Shown here piece after piece: positions 6,942 to 13,260 of a DNA stretch of 38,992 nucleotides. The position numbers and the translations under genes are program-made. The notes beneath the pieces were generated by a model, which had not been told where the DNA came from, ran no database searches, and saw only the letters and a list, made by a program, of their open reading frames with translations. This stretch comes from a virus, in IMG/VR virus record IMGVR_UViG_3300030329_004140, positions 1 through 38,992 of that record; one strand, 5' to 3'. Each line of letters starts with the position of its first letter. The stretch's first letter is position 1.

Positions 6942-8449
6942 TAGTAACCTAGCTTTTCTACTGGACCGAACTCAGACCAGTCAGCAACAAAGTGTGTTTG
7001 CGCTACGCTTTCAGCCTTATCTGCTCCATCTGTTGACAGTGTGTTGAAGTAGTTGATCTGGAATGCAGACACAGGGTTTACTCCTCTTAGCAGAGACTTA
7101 GCCACCATAACCAACGCTCTTGTTGATATAGCTGTTTCTTCGTCCTCTCTGAGGTTCTGTGCTGTACGAATCAACCGTTTTCCGGTTTCGCCATAGTAAG
7201 TTTCAGGAATAAGCCCTTCAATAATCTTTTCCTCATCAGCAATAGGCTTGTTGACCTTGAACACTCTCATTCTGTCCAACAAAGCTTTGTCTAATGTATT
7301 GTTGAAGTAACCACCTCCGACAGGGTTGCCAGTAGCCATTACCCATAAATCATCATTGACTGTAGCCTGATCTTCAGCGTTCTCGTAGATGGTCATGGTA
7401 GGGAACTCATCTTCAAGAATTTCATGAAGCCTGTTTACAAACTCCGGTGGAGCCTTTGGCAACTCATCAAGCACTAACATACCGCCAGTACCGCCGTCCT
7501 CTTTCGCTCTTGCCATCTTGGTGACAATTCCATCACGCCATGAAAGACCAATGCCTAAGAACTTATAACCATCTAAGTTGATTTGGTTGCCGTCCTCATC
7601 AGTTTCAGCCCCAGTCAAATGAACTACTTTGCCTTCAGGACTGAGCCACATATTAGTTGGGTATCGGTTGCCCAACGTCATGGAGATGTCCATCTTCGCT
7701 GTAAAAGTAACTCTATTGATAACTGATTTACCTGCTTCTTCTCCCAACACCTGACAAAGCAAAGACTTTCCTGTTCCTGCCGCGCCTTCCAAGAATACTG
7801 GCTCGTTGATGTGCTTACGCAGTATGTCTTTCAAGTTTTCTGCATACTGTGTGTAGATGATTTGGAACTTCGACGCTTTTCTTGCGGCATAAAGTTCTTC
7901 TGTTGATAACTGTGGAACCTGCCAGTGACTTTTTTTATTCCCCGTTGCCTTTCCTATATCAACAGGCTCATCTCCGCTGTCCCAAAAGAATTTCTCTACA
8001 GCAACCTCAAGCTTTGGGCTATCTTCCCTAATAATCCATGCAGGTGTTTGGTGCTTTATCAATTCAACTTGAAGTTGCTTTGTAATAGCAACTAGCATCA
8101 ACCTGCTTCTTCCACCCAGCATGTTATATACCGACCAGCCTACAGGGTTATAAATAACAACTCTGTCTAAATCGTTCGGGTCAATCTTTCCGAGACTAAA
8201 TGTATGAGGAGTGCCACTAGTATCTGTGCAATCTACATTTATCCATCTTGCTGAGTCATATCCGTCATGCTCTATGGTCATGTTGTGACCATGTGAATCT
8301 CGAATCGGAAAAGTAAACTGGTCAAAGTTTAGGTCACGTTCATCAAGACACTTAGCAAAACGTTCTAAAGCTGTTACAGGGTCTTTATGTTCAACTCCCT
8401 GATATTCAGTTAGAAAATGTGCTTCTGAATTTGTCCACGTTATAGGCAA
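6941..8449 (-). CDS. MoxR/CobS-like AAA+ ATPase
   Basis: The 502-residue protein contains a full AAA+ module in its C-terminal 300 residues: Walker A GAAGTGKS (222-229), Walker B GMLVLDEL with Asp328-Glu329, sensor-1 Asn375 in MATGNP and an arginine-finger candidate at Arg393 (LLDRMRV). This arrangement, with ATP-dependent remodelling as the family activity, is typical of MoxR/CobS/NorQ proteins. The first 200 residues form a separate mixed domain not recognised from other families and may select the substrate. The start is TTG at 8449, with AAAGG 9 nt upstream. The pairing with a VWA gene downstream is the classic MoxR-VWA arrangement. The phage target is unknown. Confidence 0.85.
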   Translation of the reverse strand: MPITWTNSEAHFLTEYQGVEHKDPVTALERFAKCLDERDLNFDQFTFPIRDSHGHNMTIEHDGYDSARWINVDCTDTSGTPHTFSLGKIDPNDLDRVVIYNPVGWSVYNMLGGRSRLMLVAITKQLQVELIKHQTPAWIIREDSPKLEVAVEKFFWDSGDEPVDIGKATGNKKSHWQVPQLSTEELYAARKASKFQIIYTQYAENLKDILRKHINEPVFLEGAAGTGKSLLCQVLGEEAGKSVINRVTFTAKMDISMTLGNRYPTNMWLSPEGKVVHLTGAETDEDGNQINLDGYKFLGIGLSWRDGIVTKMARAKEDGGTGGMLVLDELPKAPPEFVNRLHEILEDEFPTMTIYENAEDQATVNDDLWVMATGNPVGGGYFNNTLDKALLDRMRVFKVNKPIADEEKIIEGLIPETYYGETGKRLIRTAQNLREDEETAISTRALVMVAKSLLRGVNPVSAFQINYFNTLSTDGADKAESVAQTHFVADWSEFGPVEKLGY

Positions 8450-8465
8450 AATATAAACCTTTCTA

Positions 8466-8927
8466 CTATTGTTTTGGTGCTAGTCCGAAACCGACGGTTC
8501 GTTTCTTTGGCTCTGCTTCTTCTTCATCTCCACGCTTCAACCTCAAACCTGTCTCAGCCTCAGCCTCTTTCACAATTCCGTCAATAATGCTGTCCACACC
8601 CATTTCTTTCTGGGCTTTCTTTACTTTTTCCTTGATTTGGAATTGAAGAATTGCATCAGTAAGCCCTTCTTCTGCATCTTCAAGGTGAACCAACATCTCT
8701 TTCAGCAATGTTGTTCGCTTGCTACCGCTTGACCTATTTATATGGCGTAGAGCCTTCATGAAGTGTTCTTCAGCCTGTTTTTGGGCACACTGAAAGTCTC
8801 GTTCCTTTAGGTCAAATACAACATCGAACAGTCGTTGAGCCTCGTCAATACTTACTTCACATCTTGGTTCAGAACGTGGCGGTGGCGACTGTGCCATCAT
8901 CGCCATCAACTCCGGTGGTAATTGCAT
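8466..8927 (-). CDS. Helical protein, first gene of leftward operon
   Basis: This 153-residue, charged and almost wholly helical protein has a proline-rich N-terminus, a helical core (residues 25-120) and a basic, Lys/Glu-rich tail. It has no enzymatic motif. The ATG at 8927 has an excellent AAGGAG about 8 nt upstream. It is the first gene after the leftward promoter and lies 16 nt before the AAA+ ATPase gene, so it may be a partner or adaptor of that ATPase. No family was recognised. Confidence 0.72.
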   Translation of the reverse strand: MQLPPELMAMMAQSPPPRSEPRCEVSIDEAQRLFDVVFDLKERDFQCAQKQAEEHFMKALRHINRSSGSKRTTLLKEMLVHLEDAEEGLTDAILQFQIKEKVKKAQKEMGVDSIIDGIVKEAEAETGLRLKRGDEEEAEPKKRTVGFGLAPKQ

Positions 8928-8985
8928 AAGCTATTCTCCTTTTCACTCTATATCCACACAACCCCACAATCCGTGGGACATCTAC

Positions 8986-9016
8986 ATTATAAACACACAA
9001 TCCAACCATTAGTCAA
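8986..9016 (-). promoter_or_regulatory. Probable sigma70-type promoter of leftward operon
   Basis: On the minus strand a perfect TATAAT (8986-8991) lies 59 nt before the first leftward start codon. TTGACT (9011-9016) precedes it with a 19-nt spacer, slightly longer than ideal. The -35 box lies inside the left arm of the palindrome at 9004-9046, so a protein binding the palindrome would occlude the promoter. Confidence 0.55.
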
Positions 9017-9046
9017 ATATCGCTTCGCGATATTTTACTAATGGTT
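9004..9046. repeat. Near-perfect 20-bp palindrome between divergent genes
   Basis: Arms 9004-9023 and 9027-9046 are reverse complements over 20 bp with one mismatch and a 3-nt centre (TTC). The element sits in the 353-bp gap between the leftward operon and the terminase small subunit and overlaps the -35 box of the leftward promoter. An operator is the simplest reading; an RNA hairpin or replication cruciform is possible. A second small inverted repeat (9096-9102 with 9106-9112) lies in the same gap, and the rest of the gap shows only AT-rich leader sequence. Confidence 0.65.
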
Positions 9047-9280
9047 GCGTAAGGGGGAATTCCGTGCCATCGCACAGGCGCGCGATTTTCTTTTCTTTAT
9101 CTTCTAGATAAATAAAAAGCCAGTCTTGTTGTTATAGCCATAGGAGAGTGAAGAAAGGAGTTGCGACCAGTAAGTAGTTTTTGGGAACTGAATTAGGAGC
9201 GCATGCATACAACAACAAAACTGACTTGCCGTAATCATAGATGTAGTTATTGCTGTTGTCTACCCGTTATACTGCTATAC

Positions 9281-9766
9281 ATGTCAGCACAACCAAAACT
9301 CCCAAACGGTCTAACGATAAAACAAGAAGGCTTCTGCCGTGATGTAGTAGCAGGTTCAAATCTTTCAGATGCTTATAGGCTCAATTACAACGCTGTTGCG
9401 ATGCAAGATAGAACTATAAACAGTAATGCAAAGAAGCTTTATGACCTGCCACGGGTACAAGAACGCATTGAAGAACTGCAAGAACAACAAGCTTGGCATG
9501 CTAGGTTGTCAGAGGAATTTGTATTAGGTGAGCTAGTCAAGAACCATCACAGAGCTATAGAACGTGGGGAATTAGGTAATAGCAACAAAACTTTGGAACT
9601 TTTAGGTCGTAATTTGAACCTCTGGAAAGAACAGCCGAAGCTAGATGAACAAGTAGCAAAGCTATTTACATGGCTAGCAGTGGACGAACCTGAACCAGAA
9701 GCATTGCCAGAAGAAGTAGTGGGGGTTAGTAATGTTGTTGTTGAGGATACTGAACCAGAAAAATAG
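9281..9766 (+). CDS. terS: Terminase small subunit
   Basis: The protein has about 161 residues from ATG 9281. The first 75 residues carry the terminase small-subunit pattern LTIKQEGFCRDVVAGSNLSD, then a Tyr/Asn segment and INSNAKKLYDLPRVQERIEE. This helix-turn-helix layout recognises phage DNA before the large subunit cuts it. An acidic tail follows. The frame also has an ATG at 9203 with AGGAG only 3 nt upstream, which would add a Cys-rich 26-residue leader (six Cys) unlike the family, so 9281 is preferred although it lacks a clear ribosome-binding site. The gene stands alone, 4.7 kb before the large subunit, separated by the non-coding accessory region. Confidence 0.8.
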   Translation: MSAQPKLPNGLTIKQEGFCRDVVAGSNLSDAYRLNYNAVAMQDRTINSNAKKLYDLPRVQERIEELQEQQAWHARLSEEFVLGELVKNHHRAIERGELGNSNKTLELLGRNLNLWKEQPKLDEQVAKLFTWLAVDEPEPEALPEEVVGVSNVVVEDTEPEK

Positions 9767-9856
9767 TATTCCAAGCTTGGTTATTATTTAGAATTCATTC
9801 CAAACTTTTAGGACAGTTTTCCCAGCTTGATTTTGGAAGAAAAGAAAGAAGAAAAA

Positions 9857-9976
9857 CCCCTAAAAAAGAAGAAAGAAAAGACTAAAAGCAATACTTGCAA
9901 TAGGGTGGTGGTGGCGGGGTGTGTCGAGCCACAGTTTGTATACCGCATGACGCGGTTTTAGGGGCTTTGCTATTGC
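9857..9976 (+). ncRNA. Candidate structured RNA with pseudoknot
   Basis: CCCCTAAAA (9857-9865) pairs perfectly with TTTTAGGGG (9956-9964), enclosing a TGTG/CACA hairpin with loop TCGAGC (9920-9933) and an ACCGC/GCGGT hairpin (9942-9956, sharing a base with the outer helix). GCAATAG (9897-9903), inside the outer helix, can pair with CTATTGC (9970-9976) outside it, which makes an H-type pseudoknot. The strand is not certain because the helices work on either. Confidence 0.4.
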
Positions 9977-10245
9977 TTGGCGGTCATTATCCCACCTAAT
10001 TTCACTCTCCGTGAAGCTAGCTTACCAGCTTTACAAGCTAGGTTGCAACATCAATATGCTAAGTCTGTATTCCGGTTAATAAGTTGGCAAGCTGGCTTGC
10101 TGGCTTGCTAGTTCGGAAAAAAAGTTGAAAGGTTGCTATAAACACAGTCACAAATATGCTTATATCTCAAGGCGGGCGATGACCGCCTAGCCCAAACGAA
10201 AATTGTATTCCGGCATATAAATACAAGCTAGTATTAGGTAGTTTA

Positions 10246-10304
10246 ATAAGCAAGGTGGCGGCGGGGTGCGTCGAGCCGCACCGGTTCGCCTTACACTTGC
10301 TTAT
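10246..10304. repeat. Three-tier hairpin, second copy of the TCGAGC-loop element
   Basis: Outer helix ATAAGCAAG (10246-10254) with CTTGCTTAT (10296-10304), middle GGCG/CGCC, and apical GGTGCG (10265-10270) with CGCACC (10277-10282) around loop TCGAGC. The core GGGGTGYGTCGAGCCRCA is shared with 9916-9933, and the T-A pair there is C-G here, so base pairing is kept. Confidence 0.55.
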
Positions 10305-10327
10305 GCAAATATACATAGTATATTTGC
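10305..10327. repeat. Perfect 10-bp inverted repeat with 3-nt loop
   Basis: GCAAATATAC (10305-10314) and GTATATTTGC (10318-10327) are exact reverse complements around ATA. The element directly abuts the preceding three-tier hairpin, so the two could stack coaxially if transcribed. Confidence 0.6.
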
Positions 10328-10343
10328 TTTTCTAGCTTGCTAG

Positions 10344-10372
10344 CAGCGCAGCCGGAAAAACCGACTGCGCTG
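10344..10372 (-). terminator. Terminator-like hairpin after the 61-residue gene
   Basis: CAGCGCAG (10344-10351) pairs with CTGCGCTG (10365-10372), continued by CGG/CCG after a C-A mismatch, with an A5 (+) loop. It lies 7 nt after the leftward stop codon at 10380. No clear T-run follows on the minus strand, so efficiency is uncertain. Confidence 0.5.
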
Positions 10373-10379
10373 ATTTGCT

Positions 10380-10565
10380 TTACTTGTCGTCTATCATCGA
10401 AGAGACGTGAACGACTGTAAAGCCAGCAAGCTTGAACTTGCGAGCCCAAGATCGACGCTGTTTTTCAGCTTTACTGATCTTGCCATCCCGACGCTTCGTC
10501 GGTTTGGTGGCTTGCAACAGTTCCGAGCTGGAGTAATTAGCACCAGCAAGCTGAGAAGTCTTCAT
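10380..10565 (-). CDS. Small basic protein, 61 residues
   Basis: The product is basic (KPTKRRDGKISKAEKQRRSW in the middle) and ends with a short hydrophobic strand and DDK. It looks like a small nucleic-acid-binding protein, but no family was recognised. The ATG at 10565 is backed by AAAGG about 9 nt upstream. It is flanked by strong hairpins: one directly upstream of its ribosome-binding site (10581-10631) and one just after its stop (10344-10372). It is probably expressed with, or processed from, the transcript of the Cys-containing gene upstream. Confidence 0.6.
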   Translation of the reverse strand: MKTSQLAGANYSSSELLQATKPTKRRDGKISKAEKQRRSWARKFKLAGFTVVHVSSMIDDK

Positions 10566-10580
10566 TCGTTTTTACCTTTC

Positions 10581-10631
10581 TTGAAGCATTGGGGCAACCC
10601 ACCGGATGGTGGGCTGCCCCGCACGCTTCAA
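10581..10631 (-). terminator. Long intercistronic hairpin between two leftward genes
   Basis: TTGAAGC (10581-10587) pairs with GCTTCAA (10625-10631), GGGGCA (10591-10596) with TGCCCC (10615-10620), and CCCACC (10598-10603) with GGTGGG (10608-10613) around loop GGAT: 19 bp in three tiers. It begins immediately after the stop of the 10632 gene and ends next to the ribosome-binding site of the 10565 gene. Without a U-run it may act as an RNA processing or stabilising element rather than a full terminator. Confidence 0.55.
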
Positions 10632-11387
10632 CTAAGAGTTGGAGCGTGCTCTGCTGAGCAAACCTGCAATACCAGAAGGTTCTGGTTTTGCTGGTTCTGG
10701 TGGAGTCGGCTCGACCGTCTCCACCTCGGCAGGTGCCTCAGAGCTGGCGAATTGTTGCTCAAGTGCAACAAATCTGCTTTCAAAGCTCTGAGCAAGAGCT
10801 TTGATTGCATCCAGCACGATAGTGTCCGACTGCACAGGAGCGACAGGCTGCACCGGCAAAGCTGGCTCAGGAGTTACAGCATTCGCTGTTCCTGAGATGG
10901 CTTGCAGTGCTGGCACAATGCTGGCATGAGGTCGAACGTGGTCGAGCCCCGGTCGAGCATTGTGCTGTCCGCATATCAGCCCAACGTTCGCCTTGTTGGG
11001 ACATCGAGTCCCATCATTGCGACCTGCTATACAAGTGCCATCGGGGCTCTGTATAGCTGAGGCTGATGCAGTTGAAGCGGTAGACTGCGAAGGCTGTCTG
11101 GCTGCGAGAAACGCTCGCCATTGCGCCTTGTTAGTCTGAAAATCCGCTTCAGACTGGCGGGTGCCGTATTGGGGAGCCACCTCGCCCAATGGACGATGCG
11201 TTCCTTCGGGTACTCCGAAAAGTTCGTGAGACCCCGGAATGCTCCACCAAGTCCCCTTGGTCTGTGCAGCTTCGATATGACGATTGAGATTATTCTCAGT
11301 CTTCATACCACCACCGCAGGTACAAACGTACCTAAACTGCATGGGGAAGCTATTCTGTTGTGGCATAGGTTTTGTATTCACCTCCAT
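10632..11387 (-). CDS. Unknown protein with two Cys/His metal motifs and coiled-coil tail
   Basis: Starting at ATG 11387 the product has 251 residues. Near its N-terminus it has a Cys/His finger-like motif (YVCTCGGGMKTENNLNRHIE). In the middle it has CIAGRNDGTRCPNKANVGLIC followed by QH, split here as C-x8-C-x8-C-x2-H, a motif known from small zinc modules in phage proteins. The last 100 residues are Pro/Ala-rich with a helical stretch (ALAQSFESRFVALEQQF). The frame can be extended to a TTG at 11465, but that lies inside a large palindrome; ATG 11366 is another option, with GGAGGTG 12 nt upstream. A DNA-binding or virion-associated role is possible; no family fits over the full length. Confidence 0.6.
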   Translation of the reverse strand: MEVNTKPMPQQNSFPMQFRYVCTCGGGMKTENNLNRHIEAAQTKGTWWSIPGSHELFGVPEGTHRPLGEVAPQYGTRQSEADFQTNKAQWRAFLAARQPSQSTASTASASAIQSPDGTCIAGRNDGTRCPNKANVGLICGQHNARPGLDHVRPHASIVPALQAISGTANAVTPEPALPVQPVAPVQSDTIVLDAIKALAQSFESRFVALEQQFASSEAPAEVETVEPTPPEPAKPEPSGIAGLLSRARSNS

Positions 11388-11434
11388 TTTGACTGTCGCC
11401 CCTGCGTCCCAGAGACGATACTTATATTGAAAAG

Positions 11435-11500
11435 CATAGTGGTCGCTGAATCTGTCAAGACGCAACTGCGTCCGTCTTGACAGATGTCCAGATCACTATG
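11435..11500. repeat. 66-nt two-tier palindrome upstream of the 10632 gene
   Basis: Outer arms 11435-11444 and 11491-11500 pair over 10 bp with one G-T wobble. After 5-nt internal loops, inner arms ATCTGTCAAGACG (11450-11462) and CGTCTTGACAGAT (11473-11485) pair perfectly over 13 bp around a 10-nt loop. A competing helix GACGCA (11459-11464) with TGCGTC (11467-11472) exists in the apex. It could be an operator, an origin cruciform or a leader hairpin of the leftward gene. Confidence 0.65.
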
Positions 11501-11642
11501 CCAATCTATGTAGCGGCTCGTAGCAGGGGGGACAGAGGAGGTGTATACAAACTAACAACAGAGTAGTTTCACAGTTTAGGTACTTTGTTAGTGGTGGTAT
11601 TAACTTGATTAGTCATATAGCTGTACAGCTAGGGAGGTTAGA

Positions 11643-11690
11643 GGGTTGAGGAGTTGATGGGTTGATGGGTTGAAGGGTTGGAGGGCTGAA
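11643..11690 (+). repeat. Six tandem 8-nt G-rich repeats (G-quadruplex motif)
   Basis: Six consecutive 8-mers follow the pattern GGGTTGAN: GGGTTGAG, GAGTTGAT, GGGTTGAT, GGGTTGAA, GGGTTGGA, GGGCTGAA. Units three to six give four GGG runs at exact 8-nt spacing (11659, 11667, 11675, 11683) with 5-nt loops, a textbook G-quadruplex motif. The array could be iteron-like or a structural DNA/RNA element. Confidence 0.65.
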
Positions 11691-11752
11691 TAGCTGTAGA
11701 CTTCATAGTTAATAAAGCACAGCCCTGACCCACCCATGGGGCAGCGTACCCC

Positions 11753-11810
11753 ACGTTGACTCCCACTCAGCCCCCTCGCAACGCTGCTGTCGTTGTGCTC
11801 TAGTCAACGT
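11753..11810. repeat. 9-bp inverted repeat enclosing a second hairpin
   Basis: ACGTTGACT (11753-11761) and AGTCAACGT (11802-11810) are exact reverse complements. Inside them CAACG (11779-11783) pairs with CGTTG (11791-11795). A protein-coding reading of this stretch is unlikely because the only frame starts within the terminator next to it. Confidence 0.5.
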
Positions 11811-11895
11811 TGCTGGAGTAGATGGGGTTGTGGGGGTGACGGGGGAGGGGTTTTGTTGGCGTTTAGGAGTAGAGGGTGGGGTTTGGAACGCCAAT

Positions 11896-11933
11896 AAAAA
11901 AAGGGCAAGTGGACGAATGTCCACTTGCCCTTT
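11896..11933 (-). terminator. Strong intrinsic terminator of the 12999-11956 operon
   Basis: GGGCAAGTGGAC (11903-11914) pairs perfectly with GTCCACTTGCCC (11919-11930) around GAAT, extended by AAA/TTT to 15 bp. Read on the minus strand, the stem is followed by seven T (complement of 11896-11902). It lies 22 nt past the stop codon at 11956. Confidence 0.9.
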
Positions 11934-11955
11934 GGGGACGTTAATCGTTTACCGA

Positions 11956-12597
11956 TCAACGTTCAATTATTGGCAACGTTCCGTTCAATTCACGATTGAT
12001 TTCCGCGGTTGCCCCCGGCATTCGATTTAGATCAATCGAACCCCCCTTGTCAACGGAAATCGCTTCATTGCGAATCGTTTCGCTGAGCTGAACTTGGTAT
12101 ACGTTACAATGTATCCCAAGATGGATGTAAAGTGAGCCTTTGTAACTTTCGTTACACCAGTCACACTTTGGTTTTGCTCGTTTAGAAGTAGGTCTTTTTG
12201 GACCTACTTCTCGCAAAACTTTTACATCTGGATATTGAGTTTGAAACTTGACTGCGACGATTTTCCAACCGCCCTTCGTTTGCACCCTGCGAATTTGTTT
12301 TCCTTTTCTCACGCTAGGCTCGAAAAAGAACAAATCCGCATCCCAATCACGAATCGATTCTGGTGGAATCAATCCGTTGTTGGAAAATTCGGTTTTTGAC
12401 GTATATGGCGGCTCAACCCACGAACAATCTTTCAGCCACGACGGCGTGTCTGGATTGGTGTGGGTATCGCAGTCATGCTCATGCGTGTGCTCAGCCATGA
12501 CTGACTGTTCACACACATCGCAGTGACGCCATATGAGCTCATACCCGTCATCGTAAATTACTCTGACGGTATCGTCTTGTTCTACTATCGTATACAT
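11956..12597 (-). CDS. Unknown Cys/His-rich protein, 213 residues
   Basis: The protein has an N-terminal strand-rich segment, then CDVCEQSVMAEHTHEHDC with clustered Cys and His (about residues 26-43), and a C2H2-like motif CDWCNESYKGSLYIHLGIHC (about residues 144-163). Two metal-binding sites are likely. A basic region (GPKRPTSKRAKPK) just before the second site suggests nucleic-acid binding. The ATG at 12597 has AGGAGAG about 6 nt upstream and follows the SLOG-family gene stop by 3 nt, so the two form an operon ending at the strong terminator. No family was recognised. Confidence 0.72.
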   Translation of the reverse strand: MYTIVEQDDTVRVIYDDGYELIWRHCDVCEQSVMAEHTHEHDCDTHTNPDTPSWLKDCSWVEPPYTSKTEFSNNGLIPPESIRDWDADLFFFEPSVRKGKQIRRVQTKGGWKIVAVKFQTQYPDVKVLREVGPKRPTSKRAKPKCDWCNESYKGSLYIHLGIHCNVYQVQLSETIRNEAISVDKGGSIDLNRMPGATAEINRELNGTLPIIER

Positions 12598-12600
12598 CGT

Positions 12601-12999
12601 TTACTCTCCTGTTTTGGTTTCGATGGCATCTACGCAAGCACGTCGGATGGGCAACCCTGCCCTTACAGCACGATTTACCATATCTGCTGTACCACGTCCC
12701 CCCGGAAAGGCAATAACGTGGGTGGGCTCGCCGTGCTTGAGCATGAATCCATTCCGACGTGGACCTGCCGATTTGCCATATTTGCCCCACAACGCTTTGT
12801 AGATCGAAACGCTGTATTCCATTTCTTTGGCAAAATCGGCTGCGATTCTGTCAACGCCCCTTGAATCCCCGACTACAACTGCATCGACTATATGTGTTGT
12901 GAACACATCCATCAATGCAGTTCTAATCGCATCCACGTCGTCAAAATCGCGCCCCCCGGTGATTAGTAGGCGTATACCTTTTTCTTCGTTTGTCATCAT
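12601..12999 (-). CDS. SLOG-superfamily (YspA/DUF2493-like) nucleotide-binding protein
   Basis: The 132-residue Rossmann-like protein shows the family signature in order: RLLITGGRDFDD at the N-terminus, VVVGDSRGVDRIAADFAKE, then GPRRNGFML and VIAFPGGRGTADMVNRA. SLOG proteins bind nucleotides or nucleotide-derived ligands; phage members are common and some SLOG domains act as signal sensors in defence systems, but the ligand here is unknown. The ATG at 12999 has AGGAG 5 nt upstream. It is the first gene of a two-gene leftward operon that starts at the border of the structured non-coding region. Confidence 0.82.
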   Translation of the reverse strand: MMTNEEKGIRLLITGGRDFDDVDAIRTALMDVFTTHIVDAVVVGDSRGVDRIAADFAKEMEYSVSIYKALWGKYGKSAGPRRNGFMLKHGEPTHVIAFPGGRGTADMVNRAVRAGLPIRRACVDAIETKTGE

Positions 13000-13066
13000 G
13001 ATCTCCTATGATCGAATTCAATGCTGGCAAGCCACCAGCTAGGCTCTAAATATCAAGGAGGCAAGC

Positions 13067-13227
13067 ACTGTCAACTACACGCAAGTAACTAATTGGAGCT
13101 ACTGCACCAAATAGTTAGAATTTTAGACTTTGTTGCCCCAAAGTCTTAAATTCGGCTAACTGTGTTGACAGTTCTTGTTGATGGCATACAGCCCCCATAG
13201 CTCCAACCCCCCACAACATGCCATCAA
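13067..13227 (+). ncRNA. 5' domain with kissing-loop pseudoknot
   Basis: Helix A pairs ACTGTCAAC (13067-13075) with GTTGACAGT (13164-13172) and encloses hairpin C (13118-13153). Helix D pairs TTGATGGCAT (13178-13187) with ATGCCATCAA (13218-13227). TTGGAGCTA (13093-13101), inside A, is the exact complement of TAGCTCCAA (13198-13206), inside the loop of D, so the two hairpins can kiss over 9 bp. Confidence 0.5.
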
Positions 13228-13243
13228 GTACTCCTTGGTATTA

Positions 13244-13260
13244 GGCTCGTCCGACGAGCC
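13244..13260. repeat. Compact hairpin GGCTCG-TCCGA-CGAGCC
   Basis: A 17-nt perfect palindrome gives a 6-bp stem with a TCCGA loop. The same loop and closing C-G pair recur at 13664-13680 (GTTGCG-TCCGA-CGCAAC), although the stems differ in sequence while keeping pairing. Confidence 0.55.

Larger units (their letters stand above)
9767..10379. other. 613-bp intergenic region rich in stem-loops, no gene seen
   Basis: No convincing ORF is present. The stretch holds a purine-rich tract (about 9833-9890), two copies of a hairpin with the same loop (9913-9933 and 10260-10282), several further hairpins (CTAGCTT 10017-10023 with 10035-10041; GCAAGC 10087-10092 with GCTTGC 10095-10100; AGGCGG 10170-10175 with 10183-10188), and two copies of TGTATTCCGG (10066 and 10204). 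It ends in a terminator-like hairpin for the leftward gene at 10380. Confidence 0.6.
11501..11895. other. Non-coding spacer with repeats, no supported gene
   Basis: Besides the elements listed separately, it holds ACTAACAA (11551-11558) pairing with TTGTTAGT (11585-11592), and a 14-nt palindrome TAGCTGTACAGCTA (11618-11631) that resembles an operator. An AGGAGG at 11536-11541 is not followed by a usable start codon. Confidence 0.55.

Noticed and set aside
9833-9890. Polypurine stretch as a gene tail or frameshift site
   Set aside because: It is outside any supported frame and downstream of the terS stop; low-complexity sequence alone supports no function.
10407-10895. Rightward 162-codon frame
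   Set aside because: It lies opposite two leftward frames that have a better ribosome-binding site and metal-binding motifs, and it crosses the long hairpin at 10581-10631.
11709-11924. Leftward 71-codon frame
   Set aside because: It starts inside the strong intrinsic terminator and crosses a 9-bp inverted repeat; the peptide is Pro/Thr-rich and has no ribosome-binding site.
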